DNA of 64,000 nt, taken from contig WION01000009.1 in assembly GCA_015039365.1 (NCBI GenBank), positions 310,001-374,000 of the forward strand. The letters run 5' to 3'. The notes under the pieces are model-generated. The model ran no database searches, had not been told where the DNA came from, and saw only the letters and a list, made by a program, of their open reading frames with translations. The stretch is from Amanita rubescens (Eukaryota; Basidiomycota; Agaricomycetes; Agaricales; Amanitaceae). A program made the translations under genes and the position numbers. Positions 1 through 9,495 of this stretch are shown here, piece by piece. Every line of letters begins with the position of its first letter. Position 1 is the stretch's first letter.

Positions 1-2446
1 TTTATCTTCTTTGTCACGTTCGCGCTCATCACGGTGTTCTCGGTGGGGTTCCTTGCGTTTCCTGCTAGTAGTAGAAGCACCATCCTCTGAAGCTGCTTCG
101 CGCATTTTTTCCTGTGCAACAGATGAGTGCAGGCAAAGCTTAATAACTCAGCACAACACACCTTTTGTCTTTTTACATACTTGGCCCAAGCTGCCCGTCT
201 GCCTTCGTCATCTTCCAAAGCTTTGTATTCCGAAAGGTGTTCAACAAGTGGTATGATCTAATAATGGAGGTTTGTGAGCAGCGACATCCATCCAGAATCG
301 AGAAATTACCTGTTCGTAGGACATGGTAATGTCGAGTGGGTCAGAAAGCTTTTTGAAGGCATAGCGCAAGTCATCTTGTAAATGTCGCTGCTTGCGCTCG
401 GCCCTTCTCTTTTCATCCGCTTGCTTCTTGACAGCTGTATCGTGTAGCTAAGATCACAGTGAGCGAATGACATGTTAACGAGGCTACAAGGCTTACTGTC
501 TTGTATACTTCGTACAAGTCCTCTTTCGTTAACGTCCTTACAGCCTCGTCCGCATGAGCCTTCACAACCTTGTTGAACTCCTCTTCAGTTGTCTCGGAAC
601 CAATAACAAACCCTTTAGACTTGGCCTTGTCTGATACAACTTCCTCCTGAACGCCATAATTCTTGAAAACTTCCTCTACGATCGTGATTTTCCTGTCCAG
701 TTGCTGATCAAGGGCGTCAACAGCATCCCAGAAGAGTTCGAGAGGATTAGAGCCTGGATTGCCAAGCATACTGATGTAGCGCTCATCGTCGCGGAATAAT
801 GGATAAACTTCCTTCCATTTTGAACGGGCCTTTATTTTGCCTTCGTGGACGAGATTTCGCACCACATCCTAGGAAAGATGGCATTTAAATTTGACTTTTC
901 AATGTAGCAAGGCGGTGATGTTTTACCCTGAATGCCTCCCGAGCTTTCCTCTCCTTTCTAGTCTTTTCAACTTGGGCTCGACGCATCTGTTCCTCGTACT
1001 CACGCTCACGGACCCGACTGTAATCCTCAAAGGCCAGAAGGACATCCAGTGTGGGCAACTTTTGAAGCTCCGGGTCTAGCATGTATTCCTCTGACTTCCG
1101 TCACCAGTTGGTGCGCCGCCCTCCAACGCGTAACAACGTCGACGTTGAGTTGCTTGAACAAAGCCATGACCTTTTGCACACTACGTGCTCTAACTCCCCT
1201 GGATTCTTGCTGATAAATGACGCGTCAATTGAGAATTCACAAGCGTAGACGAGATGAAAGAACCGCGCACCACTTCCCGTTGCTTCAAATCTGTCACATG
1301 TTCATCAAAAATCATTTTCCGCTCTGACTCGATGCGGGCTTGCTGCCAAATCGGATGTTGTGCAAAAAGTTTGTCTGCGGTGGGGAACGTAGTGTAATGG
1401 AATACATTCGGATTGCCTTTTAGCATGTTTCTAACAGCAGGGCGTAACTTTGCTAGTCGAGCCTCTTTTTCTTCTTGCTCTTTAGCCCTAAGGTTGTTGG
1501 TGTACTGCGATAGCCATGAATAACGTCCTAACCCAGGTCGCTGGGTACTCACCTTCTCCCAACACGCCTTTTTCTCAGCCAACGTATTGAGAGCCTTGTA
1601 GAGAGGGTCAGTAATAATGGCTCGCATAGTCTGATCCCACGTCCAATTGGCATCCACTCCTGCCTTGCGCAGCAGATGCATAAATGCCTTTTCAGCCTCT
1701 TCGATTGTCGGAAATCCATTATGCGGTATAACTGGATCATCGGGCAGATTGGGACGCGCCGGAAGGACACTAGAGGGAGCAAGCGGCAGCGAGCCCGTGT
1801 GATGTCCAACGGCTAACCCGTTCTGCTGAGTGGACTGAGAAGCGGATGAGGATTGATTAGCGCCTCCCATGGGAGCGAGTGCACCTTGAGTTGTCCCGGT
1901 AGGCTCTGGACCAGTAATTAGGTTGGTGCTAAGGGTGTCGTAATCAGGACGGCCATCAGAGAGAAGCACATAATTTGAATATTCACCCTGCTGCTGCTGC
2001 TGCCATGGCTTTTTCCTTCTCGACTTTTTCCAAAAGAAGCAAAAGCTCATCTGGCATATCCCACTTGGACTCCTTGGACTCAGTCTGGGCATTCATAAGC
2101 TATGGGCTTTGATCCGATAGAAGGAAACACACATTGTAATAATATTTGCGTCCGCCAGAGAAATATTCTCTCCATTTCGTCTCAGTCAGGGCTTTCTGAA
2201 CTGCGAGTTAATCTGAGCCAAAATAATGGAACAATAGGCATACTTCGAACGGAGTCTTCAGGTCTGCGGAGTAATTAGCTTACGTTTACTTCGTGAAGCT
2301 GTTGCCATACCGTTTGGCTTCTCCCATACGCTCTGTTTTGTTGCGGTGTTGAACCAGTATGTTCTGCCTTCTGGATTCCTGTGTTCCGTCTGACAAACGG
2401 GTCACCGCAAAAGATATGCCGAAAGGTGGCGGAGACTTACCCACAT
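1..2446 (-). CDS. PRP40: U1 snRNP splicing factor Prp40 (partial, C-terminus beyond left edge)
   Basis: Prp40 is a U1 snRNP component that bridges the 5' splice site and branch-point proteins during early spliceosome assembly. Spliced reading from an ATG at 2446-2444 gives a first exon of only Met-Trp. A WW domain follows ([13 protein letters not shown], then VWEKP), then a second WW split by an intron ([15 protein letters not shown] / KWDMP). Next come an Ala run encoded by GCA repeats near 1991-2005, a Pro/Ser/Gln linker and several FF domains (for example around [24 protein letters not shown] and [16 protein letters not shown]). The Lys/Arg-rich tail continues past base 1. At least six short GT-AG introns are recognisable and no frame breaks were seen. 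The WW-WW-FFn order is diagnostic. Confidence 0.93.
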
Positions 2447-2784
2447 ACTCGTAACGGCCAAGAGCGAAAGCCTGTAGAATGGCGCTTACCCTCAATGGTT
2501 CTCGCTGCTTATGTCATGAATATTTATCTCTGTTGTGACCGTAACGCTATTCTGTTACAAAAGGGGATAATTTGACCACTGGTGCTGATCAGAATCAGTT
2601 GGTCATATATACAGGAGCACCTGCTAGCTGTACGCTCGGACCACAGTAATACTAATAATGCCAAACTCTCTACATGTGTCAAAGTCCTCCCGGGTAGGAT
2701 GCCACGCGTTCTACGCCATTCTCTGAATATAAAAAGGCACAGGTACACTCCCTCAGTTCTTCGTCTAAAGGGCTTACTTTCTCG
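2447..2784. other. Intergenic spacer between PRP40 and the ankyrin-family fragment
   Basis: This 338-base spacer lies upstream of both PRP40 (minus) and the fragment starting at 2785 (plus). I see no conserved coding sequence in it. The only recognisable signal is a TATA-like element at 2728-2736, annotated separately. Confidence 0.5.
2728..2736 (+). promoter_or_regulatory. TATA-like element upstream of the 2785 fragment
   Basis: TATAAAAAG lies 49 bases ahead of the ATG at 2785-2787, a suitable distance for a core promoter with a short leader. The gene downstream is truncated, so the promoter appears to have outlived its reading frame. That it is functional is inference. Confidence 0.4.
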
Positions 2785-3162
2785 ATGGTTCAAACAGCTC
2801 AAGCTCAAGCGTTCTTGCATCGCTTTGCGTCGTTGCCAAGGGGCCCAGTGTCAACCTCAACGAGGTCTTGCAACCTTCCTTGGACGACGAAACGGAGTTG
2901 CGTCGCTTGCTGGCGACTGATGGATCCGAATTGTCCAACCCTTACATCGGTGTAGTCAACGTCTTTGAAGCGCCTTCTGACATCAGGACAACCCGCGCCC
3001 GCGTTGTCAAAGTTGATCGGGACTTGAATGCGAAACACGTTATGCCCATTCCTGAAGATAAGAGAAGGAAGGAAGGTGAACCGTGTATGGTCTCGGACTT
3101 GGACGAGTTCAAGAGGAATTGAAGCATTTTCTCGGAGGGATCGTTGTCGCAAGTGGATCAAG
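2785..3162 (+). pseudogene. N-terminal fragment of an agaricomycete ankyrin-repeat family protein
   Basis: The translation starts MVQTAQAQAFLHRFASLP. After a frame break in the G/C-rich stretch near 2837-2845 it continues with VLQPSLDDETELRRLL, RARVVKVDRDLNAKHVMP and DEFKRN. From memory of the family, this is the N-terminal module that precedes ankyrin repeats in an expanded agaricomycete family. An in-frame TGA at 3120-3122 falls where a Trp is expected, and recognisable similarity continues a little further (SIFSEGSLSQ) to a GTAAGT donor at 3163. No ankyrin repeats follow. Frame break, nonsense codon and truncation together indicate a pseudogene. The family assignment rests on recollection, not a search. 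Confidence 0.5.
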
Positions 3163-4370
3163 GTAAGTCCTTCGCTCTTCCTTTCCTTCTTTACTTCTCC
3201 TCGTCGTGTACTGACATCCGCGATGATATCTAGATGACATAGAAGCATCCGCATCGCCAATGACGGGACTCAAGACCCGTCCCCAATCATATAAGGCCTG
3301 GACAGTTGTCGGCCTCCCATTCTCAGTTACTACTAAACGACGACTCGGATCGCAAAGAGAGTAAGAGATAACGAGGGGCTTCAACGTGTCGGGACGCGAC
3401 GTGAGGGGGAGGCTAAGGTCCAAGGTGAACCCTTCCTCCGTTTCCCTTTTCAATCTCGCACACGCAGACTGACAGGCCGTAGGTTCGGTGCGGTACAGTC
3501 TCGGCGTGGTCGAGCGCGGGGGTGGAACGCAGGTGAACTCGTTTATGAGTAGTTTGATACCTCTCCCCCACAGAACTTCTGGGGAGAAGGGTAAAAGGTA
3601 GTTACCAGGTGAGTACCTGATATCGTTCCTGTCAACGTGGCTGATAAGCATCCGCATTTAGACGCGTAGACTGGGCCTCTCGCGCGGATCACTTCTCAGC
3701 AGGTTTCGACAAGAGAGGAACGGGCTCCAGAGCAGCCCATTCGGGTTATCGATGTAGAGAGACGATGTGGGCGAGCGAGGAAGACGAGGAGTAGTATTGT
3801 CTGGCAAAGGTATGTACTACTTAGTCTTTTCTTCCATTCTTCGTTAACTGCTTTACGCAGCTCCCTTTATCACATTCTGGTGCTCAGAAGGGAGTCCCGA
3901 TAACTTACTCACTCGATCCCACGACGGACGAGGGATGGGTAGTGGGTAGGCTAAAAGGTAGGCTCATCCTTCTCTCTCCGCGCTCACTAGTAAAGCAGAC
4001 GCAACCATTCTTTGGGCCATGATTCGAGGATGAGCTTCATCTAAGGATAGAGTTCGTTGAACTCTCAGTAGGATCGAAACCGGTGTCGAATTGGTTTGAC
4101 GTGTGGCCGGTCCCTTCCCCTGTAAGAGAAGAAAATAGTGAAATGGAGCAATAGAGCACTCTGTGGTCCCAGCGTGAGTCGCTCCATGTCTTGTTCGCTT
4201 CTTTGGACTGACTGACAATGCAAGTGCAGCATTTATCACATTTCTTGTAGGGGGAATAGCCACTATGGCATGGCTAGCTAAACAATATTTTACATTTGGT
4301 CCAATTTCACAAAACAATGAAAACATAATACCAGCCTACGGAGAAACATTGCCCTCTGAATGGACCCAAA
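3163..4370. other. Gene-poor stretch with an unrecognised minus-strand open frame
   Basis: No recognisable gene was found here. A 182-codon minus-strand open frame covers 3109-3657 (with short stretches such as DTLKPLVISYSLCDPS), but it has no clear family and overlaps the end of the pseudogene. A 12-base direct repeat (AAGCATCCGCAT) occurs at 3243-3254 and 3646-3657 and brackets most of that frame. Another minus-strand open frame at 3964-4326 shows nothing familiar and runs towards the 3' end of the CRN pseudogene. The stretch may hold decayed accessory sequence. Confidence 0.35.
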
Positions 4371-6699
4371 TTACGTTGACCGTTCCAACAGATCAAAACC
4401 TTCAACTTCACGGAGCCTGTTATCCAGAATACATACATGGTGGAAGTTGTCCTCAAACACAGCATGATACAATTTTGACATATCTTAGTAAAGTATCAGG
4501 AGAGTAATGACCAAAGAGCAAGTCCACTTACATGGATGTCCCTGCCTTGGACGTGTAGTACGGCAATCAACAATGATGTAGTCAGTTAGAGGGAGTGACT
4601 CTGTGTATAACCCTCCGCTGGAAAACCGGCCCCAATGACTTGCCAGCCGATCACCATCACGTAAGAGTTCTATCCCCCAGCGTTTGGCAGGCACATAAAA
4701 GTCCACACGTCCTTTCGCTGTTCCAAACTCAGGTAAGGTAAGCAGTGACCCTTCCGAAAAAGCGTGACAGCAGCGATACAGTTCGTCCTGATACTGTACC
4801 TCGGGTGGTCGCTGAATACAACCAGGACCTAATCTTCGTTCAGTCGAGAAATGGCTCGGGGAGAACAGGCGAATGACGTTGATCACAAGCTCCAGAGGAC
4901 TATTTGCTTGGAATTCGGCTTGGATTTGATCTACACTGCCCCATAGTTTCCACTCCACGTACCAGCGGTGAAGCGACGATGAGAAGAAGTACCCAGTGGT
5001 GCCTTCTACCAAGTCTGCGTGGAGCCAACCGTTTCGATAACACTGCTTAATCGCTGTCTTCTCATCAGACTGAGGATTTGGATAGTCGGTATCTTTTACG
5101 AAATCCCGACGAAGGACAGCAGAGAAAATACGCAAGGTGGCTGAGTCCTGGAGATCCTTATTTAGTGGTAGCCCCCTTCTGAATATGCCCGTGGAATTGA
5201 GCTGTTTAAGCAATCGTTGCGGGCTGACTTTAGCCATAAATAAATCCCAAGTGTAAGCCGGGTTGGCGTCCTTCTTGAGTTCACGATATGACTGAACAAT
5301 GTCAGATCATCACCCTTTTAACAGAAAGAGACTTACGTCGTCGGCAATAACTATTTCAATGAAATCCGTGATCGCCCCCACGTGCCCGTTGGTAATTTCA
5401 AAAATGGCATCAAAAAAAGATTGATCAAGATAAAAATCTGAGTCCGGGGAACGATAATAGCTGTTGACTAGATCGTTAAACTCGCTTTTGGTGAAAAGGA
5501 GCCCTGCTGGACCAAGACCATCTCCATGGGCCACATGACGTAAAGTAACCCGCTGGCGATCAGGAAGGTCAATTGAAGTGTTCCCCTTTATGAGGATACG
5601 CGATGTTGGGCTGCCATAGCTAGCAAAGACGATCGCTCGACGAAGACCTTTGCTTTCATGAATGGATTTCAAAAAATCGTTCCAGAGTCCTTCATCATCG
5701 TACGTCAATTGCCCTTCGTCAAAGATGAACACCGTTTTTTCACGTTCTACCCAGCCTTTCTGTTTAAGAACGGTATCATAATTACCCCTGTCTGCTGTCG
5801 GTGCCCACGAGTAAATCCTAAGAACTCTGTCCACAGTGGGGTCTTGCCGCCTGATATGAGCAGCAAGTAGTCGAGTAAGCACCGTCTTGCCACTCCCGGG
5901 AGTCCCACGGACCTTCATGGACTAAGCAAGGATTTCGGGACGTTTAATGTCATAACAGTACCACAATGAGATGATGTCGCTTGAGCTTTGTATACAGTGC
6001 TGTGACTGTATCTGCTCGCTGAGAAAGATATGCTGAGGCTTCTGTGAGCTGATGAGAATGGCAAAATTGATGTGGCTCACATAGATCAAGAGGATTAGAG
6101 GCGTCTATCGGATGTGGTAGTGTAGTACAGGCATGGCAAACGAAGTCAACGACAGCAGATAACAATTTCAAAGGACATGGGGAGACGAGAGCAATTAGCG
6201 ATGGTCAAAACAACAACGATGGGCTCACTGGAGGAAGGTCCACCAGAATATACACATTATCTTCGTGGAGTTGCGGTTGCGGAAAGACTGACAACATCTT
6301 TTGTGTTGGGCTGGTTAACTCTTTGGCGAACGCCATCACATCGCCTCGCGACTCAATGCGCCTCCAGAGAGTACGTGCTGGTTCCACAGGTTCTGGGTCG
6401 CTTAGCTGGCAAGATAGTAGAGTCAGGTATCACAATGGACTCGGAAATGCAAGTATGTAATAATAATAAACCTTCCAAAGCACTAAGCTGGAGGCGGCGA
6501 TATCATGACGAGCCATTTCTTCCTTGATTTTCTTCTTCAAGCCCCTGACATTAACATCGACATGGACAGATATGTCGAATGGAGGTACGCTACTACCGTT
6601 GACAGCACACCAAAAAGTAAGAGTGTCCTCGCCATACATCAGTGATGGTGGAAGTACAACGGGGCGATGAAAAGCTGCGTCGGATTGGGACTCGCTCAT
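4371..6699 (-). pseudogene. Decayed Crinkler (CRN) gene: ubiquitin-like header, P-loop NTPase, PD-(D/E)XK nuclease-like domain
   Basis: Exon 1 (6699 downward) encodes a typical CRN header: a ubiquitin-like fold starting near TLTFWCAVNGSS and ending SLVLWK, with the second half continuing after an intron up to DNVYILVDLPP. The NTPase has a Walker A motif GTPGSGKT near 5900 and a Walker B motif TVFIFDE near 5730. The C-terminus has the restriction-nuclease-like stretch GRVDFYVPAK...WGIELLRDG followed by DYIIVDCR. The coding end, after a last intron, is TAA at 4373-4371. CRN proteins are known as secreted or nuclear effectors in oomycetes and are widespread in fungi with NTPase-nuclease architecture. 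Two lesions are visible: an in-frame TAG at 5924-5922 immediately before the NTPase core, and a frame change near 6005-6015. The TAG could instead be part of an intron acceptor, so gene death is likely but not certain. Confidence 0.75.
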
Positions 6700-7530
6700 C
6701 GCGGTAGTTAGAAGGCTCGATGGTCGGAGTTTGAATTCATGTCTTGTCGCTACGTCATCGCGACTCGATATACCAGAGTCCTACCAAGTCCTGTTCCACT
6801 TCAAAAGTACAGAATCGGATTACAGCGGCCTCCTATATGTTACTGTGACAAATTGGGCAAAGCCTATTTGGACGATTGGTGGGCCGGCGTATCACCTAAC
6901 CCTACAAGTCGCGTGCGATACAAGTTACGGTCCAATCTTTTTTATCTTGCAGTGTCAAGTTATCTTCTGTGCAAATATCCATTTCGGAACTTGATGTTGC
7001 CCCTATATTGAGGTATTCGGCAAAGCTAATCACATCGTTGGAAGCGGCGCCGAAAAGAAGTAACACTCAAAAGGCAGCTAAGCAGAGTTGATCCAGCGCT
7101 CAGAATGAATGCTCGCACGACGGCCTATGATAACCAGAAGTACTGATAAGTACACTCTTTCCCCAGAACGTCTAATTGAATCCAGCTCCCTGATATGCAA
7201 CAAAGCAAGAAAATAGGGGTCGCACGAGAGCGAAGCACCTACGATGCTCTATCTATCAGCTGCGTTACGGCCATTACTATCAATAAAGCTCTAGCAGCCA
7301 TGGGGAGCTTTCTTCTAAACGCCGTCGTCAGGAATAATGCCGTTTTACTTTAATAGGTGTCCGTGGTCCTACATAACGAGCGATGCTGGGACTGGGTAGG
7401 AGTCTGGCTCGAGAGAGAAATTGAAGCAGCACTGAGCAGGTCCCTAACAGCTCCCGATCCTCATCTTCACGGTCGAGATTCTGACGTCAGCGAGAAACAG
7501 TCCCATTGCCAAAAAAACGTGAAGCCCTTC
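6700..7530. other. Spacer upstream of the CRN pseudogene, no gene seen
   Basis: About 830 bases contain the presumed promoter side of the CRN pseudogene. Open frames here (for example around 6731-7011) are short, overlap each other in different frames and show no recognisable motif, so I do not call a gene. Confidence 0.45.
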
Positions 7531-7880
7531 CTACCACTCTCGCAAGAGTTCTCTCGTGTCGAAGAGGATCGCCTGCACATCGTCGTTCAAGCAACCAACA
7601 CAGGCGGTAATGTATACGCGAGTGAGATTCGGCGCATCCTCGAGATGATATGACGTTCCACGAGGTATAGAGATTTGGAGCGTATGGAGCTGTCCAAAGC
7701 GATGTTTAGCTCCCAACGGCAATGATGTCGCCACGTAGTAGTCATAGGCTTTTGCGTTACCAAAATGGTTGATCTTTCGTGCGTTTGATGCACACAGTTC
7801 AACGAGCGTCAGAAGTGGACTGTCCCGTTACAGCAACCTCGAATGTGAAACGATTCCGGCGAAGACATGATGTGCTCAAG
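7531..7880 (-). pseudogene. Possible F-box/LRR protein remnant
   Basis: A minus-strand frame ending at 7531 contains FGQLHTLQISIPRGT followed by LEDAPNLTRVYI. This resembles the C-terminal leucine-rich part of agaricomycete F-box proteins (pattern 'L..L.L... APNL..V.L'). No F-box start was found upstream and the frame is short, so this reads as a fragment. The call rests on a weak pattern and could be coincidence. Confidence 0.25.
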
Positions 7881-7949
7881 ATAGACGGGCTCAGTGGCTG
7901 TGAGCTACCCTGGAAAAGGACACTCAGTGTCCATTAACTAATCATTCCA

Positions 7950-9260
7950 ATGTACGACCTAAACAACGATTCCTTCGTTCCAACGCCCTACAACCACGCC
8001 AGGAAACCTTCATCTAAATCCGGAATTACTTCCGGAAGAAAAACTAGCGCGACGCTACGGAAGCCACTTACTTTGGACGATGGTGAAGACAATAACGACG
8101 CCGCCAATGGCCGCTCCCTCGCCCACGAACTGGCTGTTGCATTAATGCCAGAGCCTAGTGCAGGCTCAAAGCTTCTTGCGGAAGAGCTAGGTCTCGAATT
8201 CGACGAAGGTGCGGAGGGCATTGACGAGCCCGTCGGACTTCAGGAGGATAGCGACGAGCCCAATGGACTCGCATTCGCCACAGAAGCACCCACAGAAACA
8301 GAAACATTGGAGCAACCATTAGCAAGCGACACACCCATAGATGACGAACGACCCCCAGAACTAGATCCCGAATTCAATAATCTATTCCCCGCCCAAAATG
8401 CTCCCAAAGAGCAGAAACCGCTAGACCACGATATGATGGAGATTCTAGCGCGAGATCTAGATTCTAATACACACTTTTTTGGACTATTGCAGAAGCTGGA
8501 TACGGAGTTCACGGTGGAGCAAATTGCTACGGATACCATACGACGCATTAACGAGACGGTTAGAGACAGAGAAGGGCAGGTACGGGAGTTGCTTGAATAC
8601 GAACGCGAGTTTAGAAAGCTCGCAGGCGAGGTTGGCGGCACAGACGCGCTTGGCCGCATAGACGTCCTTGAAAACCTCATCAGCGAAGACGATCCGCCTG
8701 CCCCGAATTCACCAAGTACGTCGAGACGACCCACACTTGAAACACTAGAAGAAGAAGAGTCCTCCCTTCTTGTGTCGGATTCACAGGATTGGGAGGTAGA
8801 CCCCGATCAGAATCACCTTGGAGATGACGACGAGCCGCTGGGACCGGATACTTCACTAGTCAAGCTTGATTTCCTTCCGCCGCCACCGCTCAAAGGCCCC
8901 CTTTCCCCTGCAAAAACAATACCACAACTGGCACATTTACGCTCGTTGACAAGCTCATTCGTGTCGTCGTTAGCGACATGTTCAGAGCAGGCACAGGTCA
9001 ATGGTGCTGGCTTAACAGACGCTGCGCGAAAAATTCGATCACTGAAGAACAAAATAGGCGGTCTTTACTCTGAATGGGATAGCATAGAGCGCAGCAAGCA
9101 ACGCATCGAACGATGGGAGACGGGGATTTTGAGCGAGTCGCCAGCGGTTTCGCACTTGTCGCGGGTGGATGGGCGGAAAGTTGTACAGGAACATCTGCAT
9201 GCCTTTGAACGTGCCCTAGCCGACGCGTCTATGAAGACGCAAGCCATCATGGCACGATGA
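7950..9260 (+). CDS. Hypothetical acidic protein with C-terminal helical region
   Basis: This is an uninterrupted 436-codon frame starting ATG at 7950 (MYDLNNDSFVPTPY) and ending TGA at 9258-9260. I do not recognise the family. The N-terminal half is low-complexity and acidic, with runs such as LGLEFDEGAEG. A helical stretch (NTHFFGLLQKLDTEFTVEQI... INETVRDREGQVRELLEYE) follows, then a disordered acidic linker with a DFLPPPPLKGP proline cluster, then a second helical region (AARKIRSLKNKIGGLYSEW). The single exon and the codon-consistent frame over 1.3 kb support a real gene. The two coiled-coil-like blocks suggest a scaffold or structural protein, but that is inference. It lies convergent to MMS19 with 235 bases between them. 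Confidence 0.75.
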   Translation: MYDLNNDSFVPTPYNHARKPSSKSGITSGRKTSATLRKPLTLDDGEDNNDAANGRSLAHELAVALMPEPSAGSKLLAEELGLEFDEGAEGIDEPVGLQEDSDEPNGLAFATEAPTETETLEQPLASDTPIDDERPPELDPEFNNLFPAQNAPKEQKPLDHDMMEILARDLDSNTHFFGLLQKLDTEFTVEQIATDTIRRINETVRDREGQVRELLEYEREFRKLAGEVGGTDALGRIDVLENLISEDDPPAPNSPSTSRRPTLETLEEEESSLLVSDSQDWEVDPDQNHLGDDDEPLGPDTSLVKLDFLPPPPLKGPLSPAKTIPQLAHLRSLTSSFVSSLATCSEQAQVNGAGLTDAARKIRSLKNKIGGLYSEWDSIERSKQRIERWETGILSESPAVSHLSRVDGRKVVQEHLHAFERALADASMKTQAIMAR

Positions 9261-9495
9261 CTGCACTCTGTTCATTCAGCAGGACTCATTCTGCATTCAT
9301 CGAACTCGATTTGCCGCATCTACATAGTCGCACTATGACATTGATTCTACTACATTTATTCAATTATTGTACCCTCTCATAACACAGATAGAGCTGCCTT
9401 ATACCCTCACCCTGCATGCTTAATCTCTTTTACCCAGTGTACTTAAACCTTGTGATTATAAGCTTGGATAATTCTGTACAAAGGAATCTGAGAAC

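Noticed and set aside
3890..3960. SH3-like sequence (TTDEGWVVGRLKGR) on the plus strand
   Set aside because: Too short, no flanking SH3 strands, and no gene context; probably chance.
3964..4326. Minus-strand 120-codon frame downstream of the CRN pseudogene
   Set aside because: No recognisable motif, no splice context and low-complexity composition.
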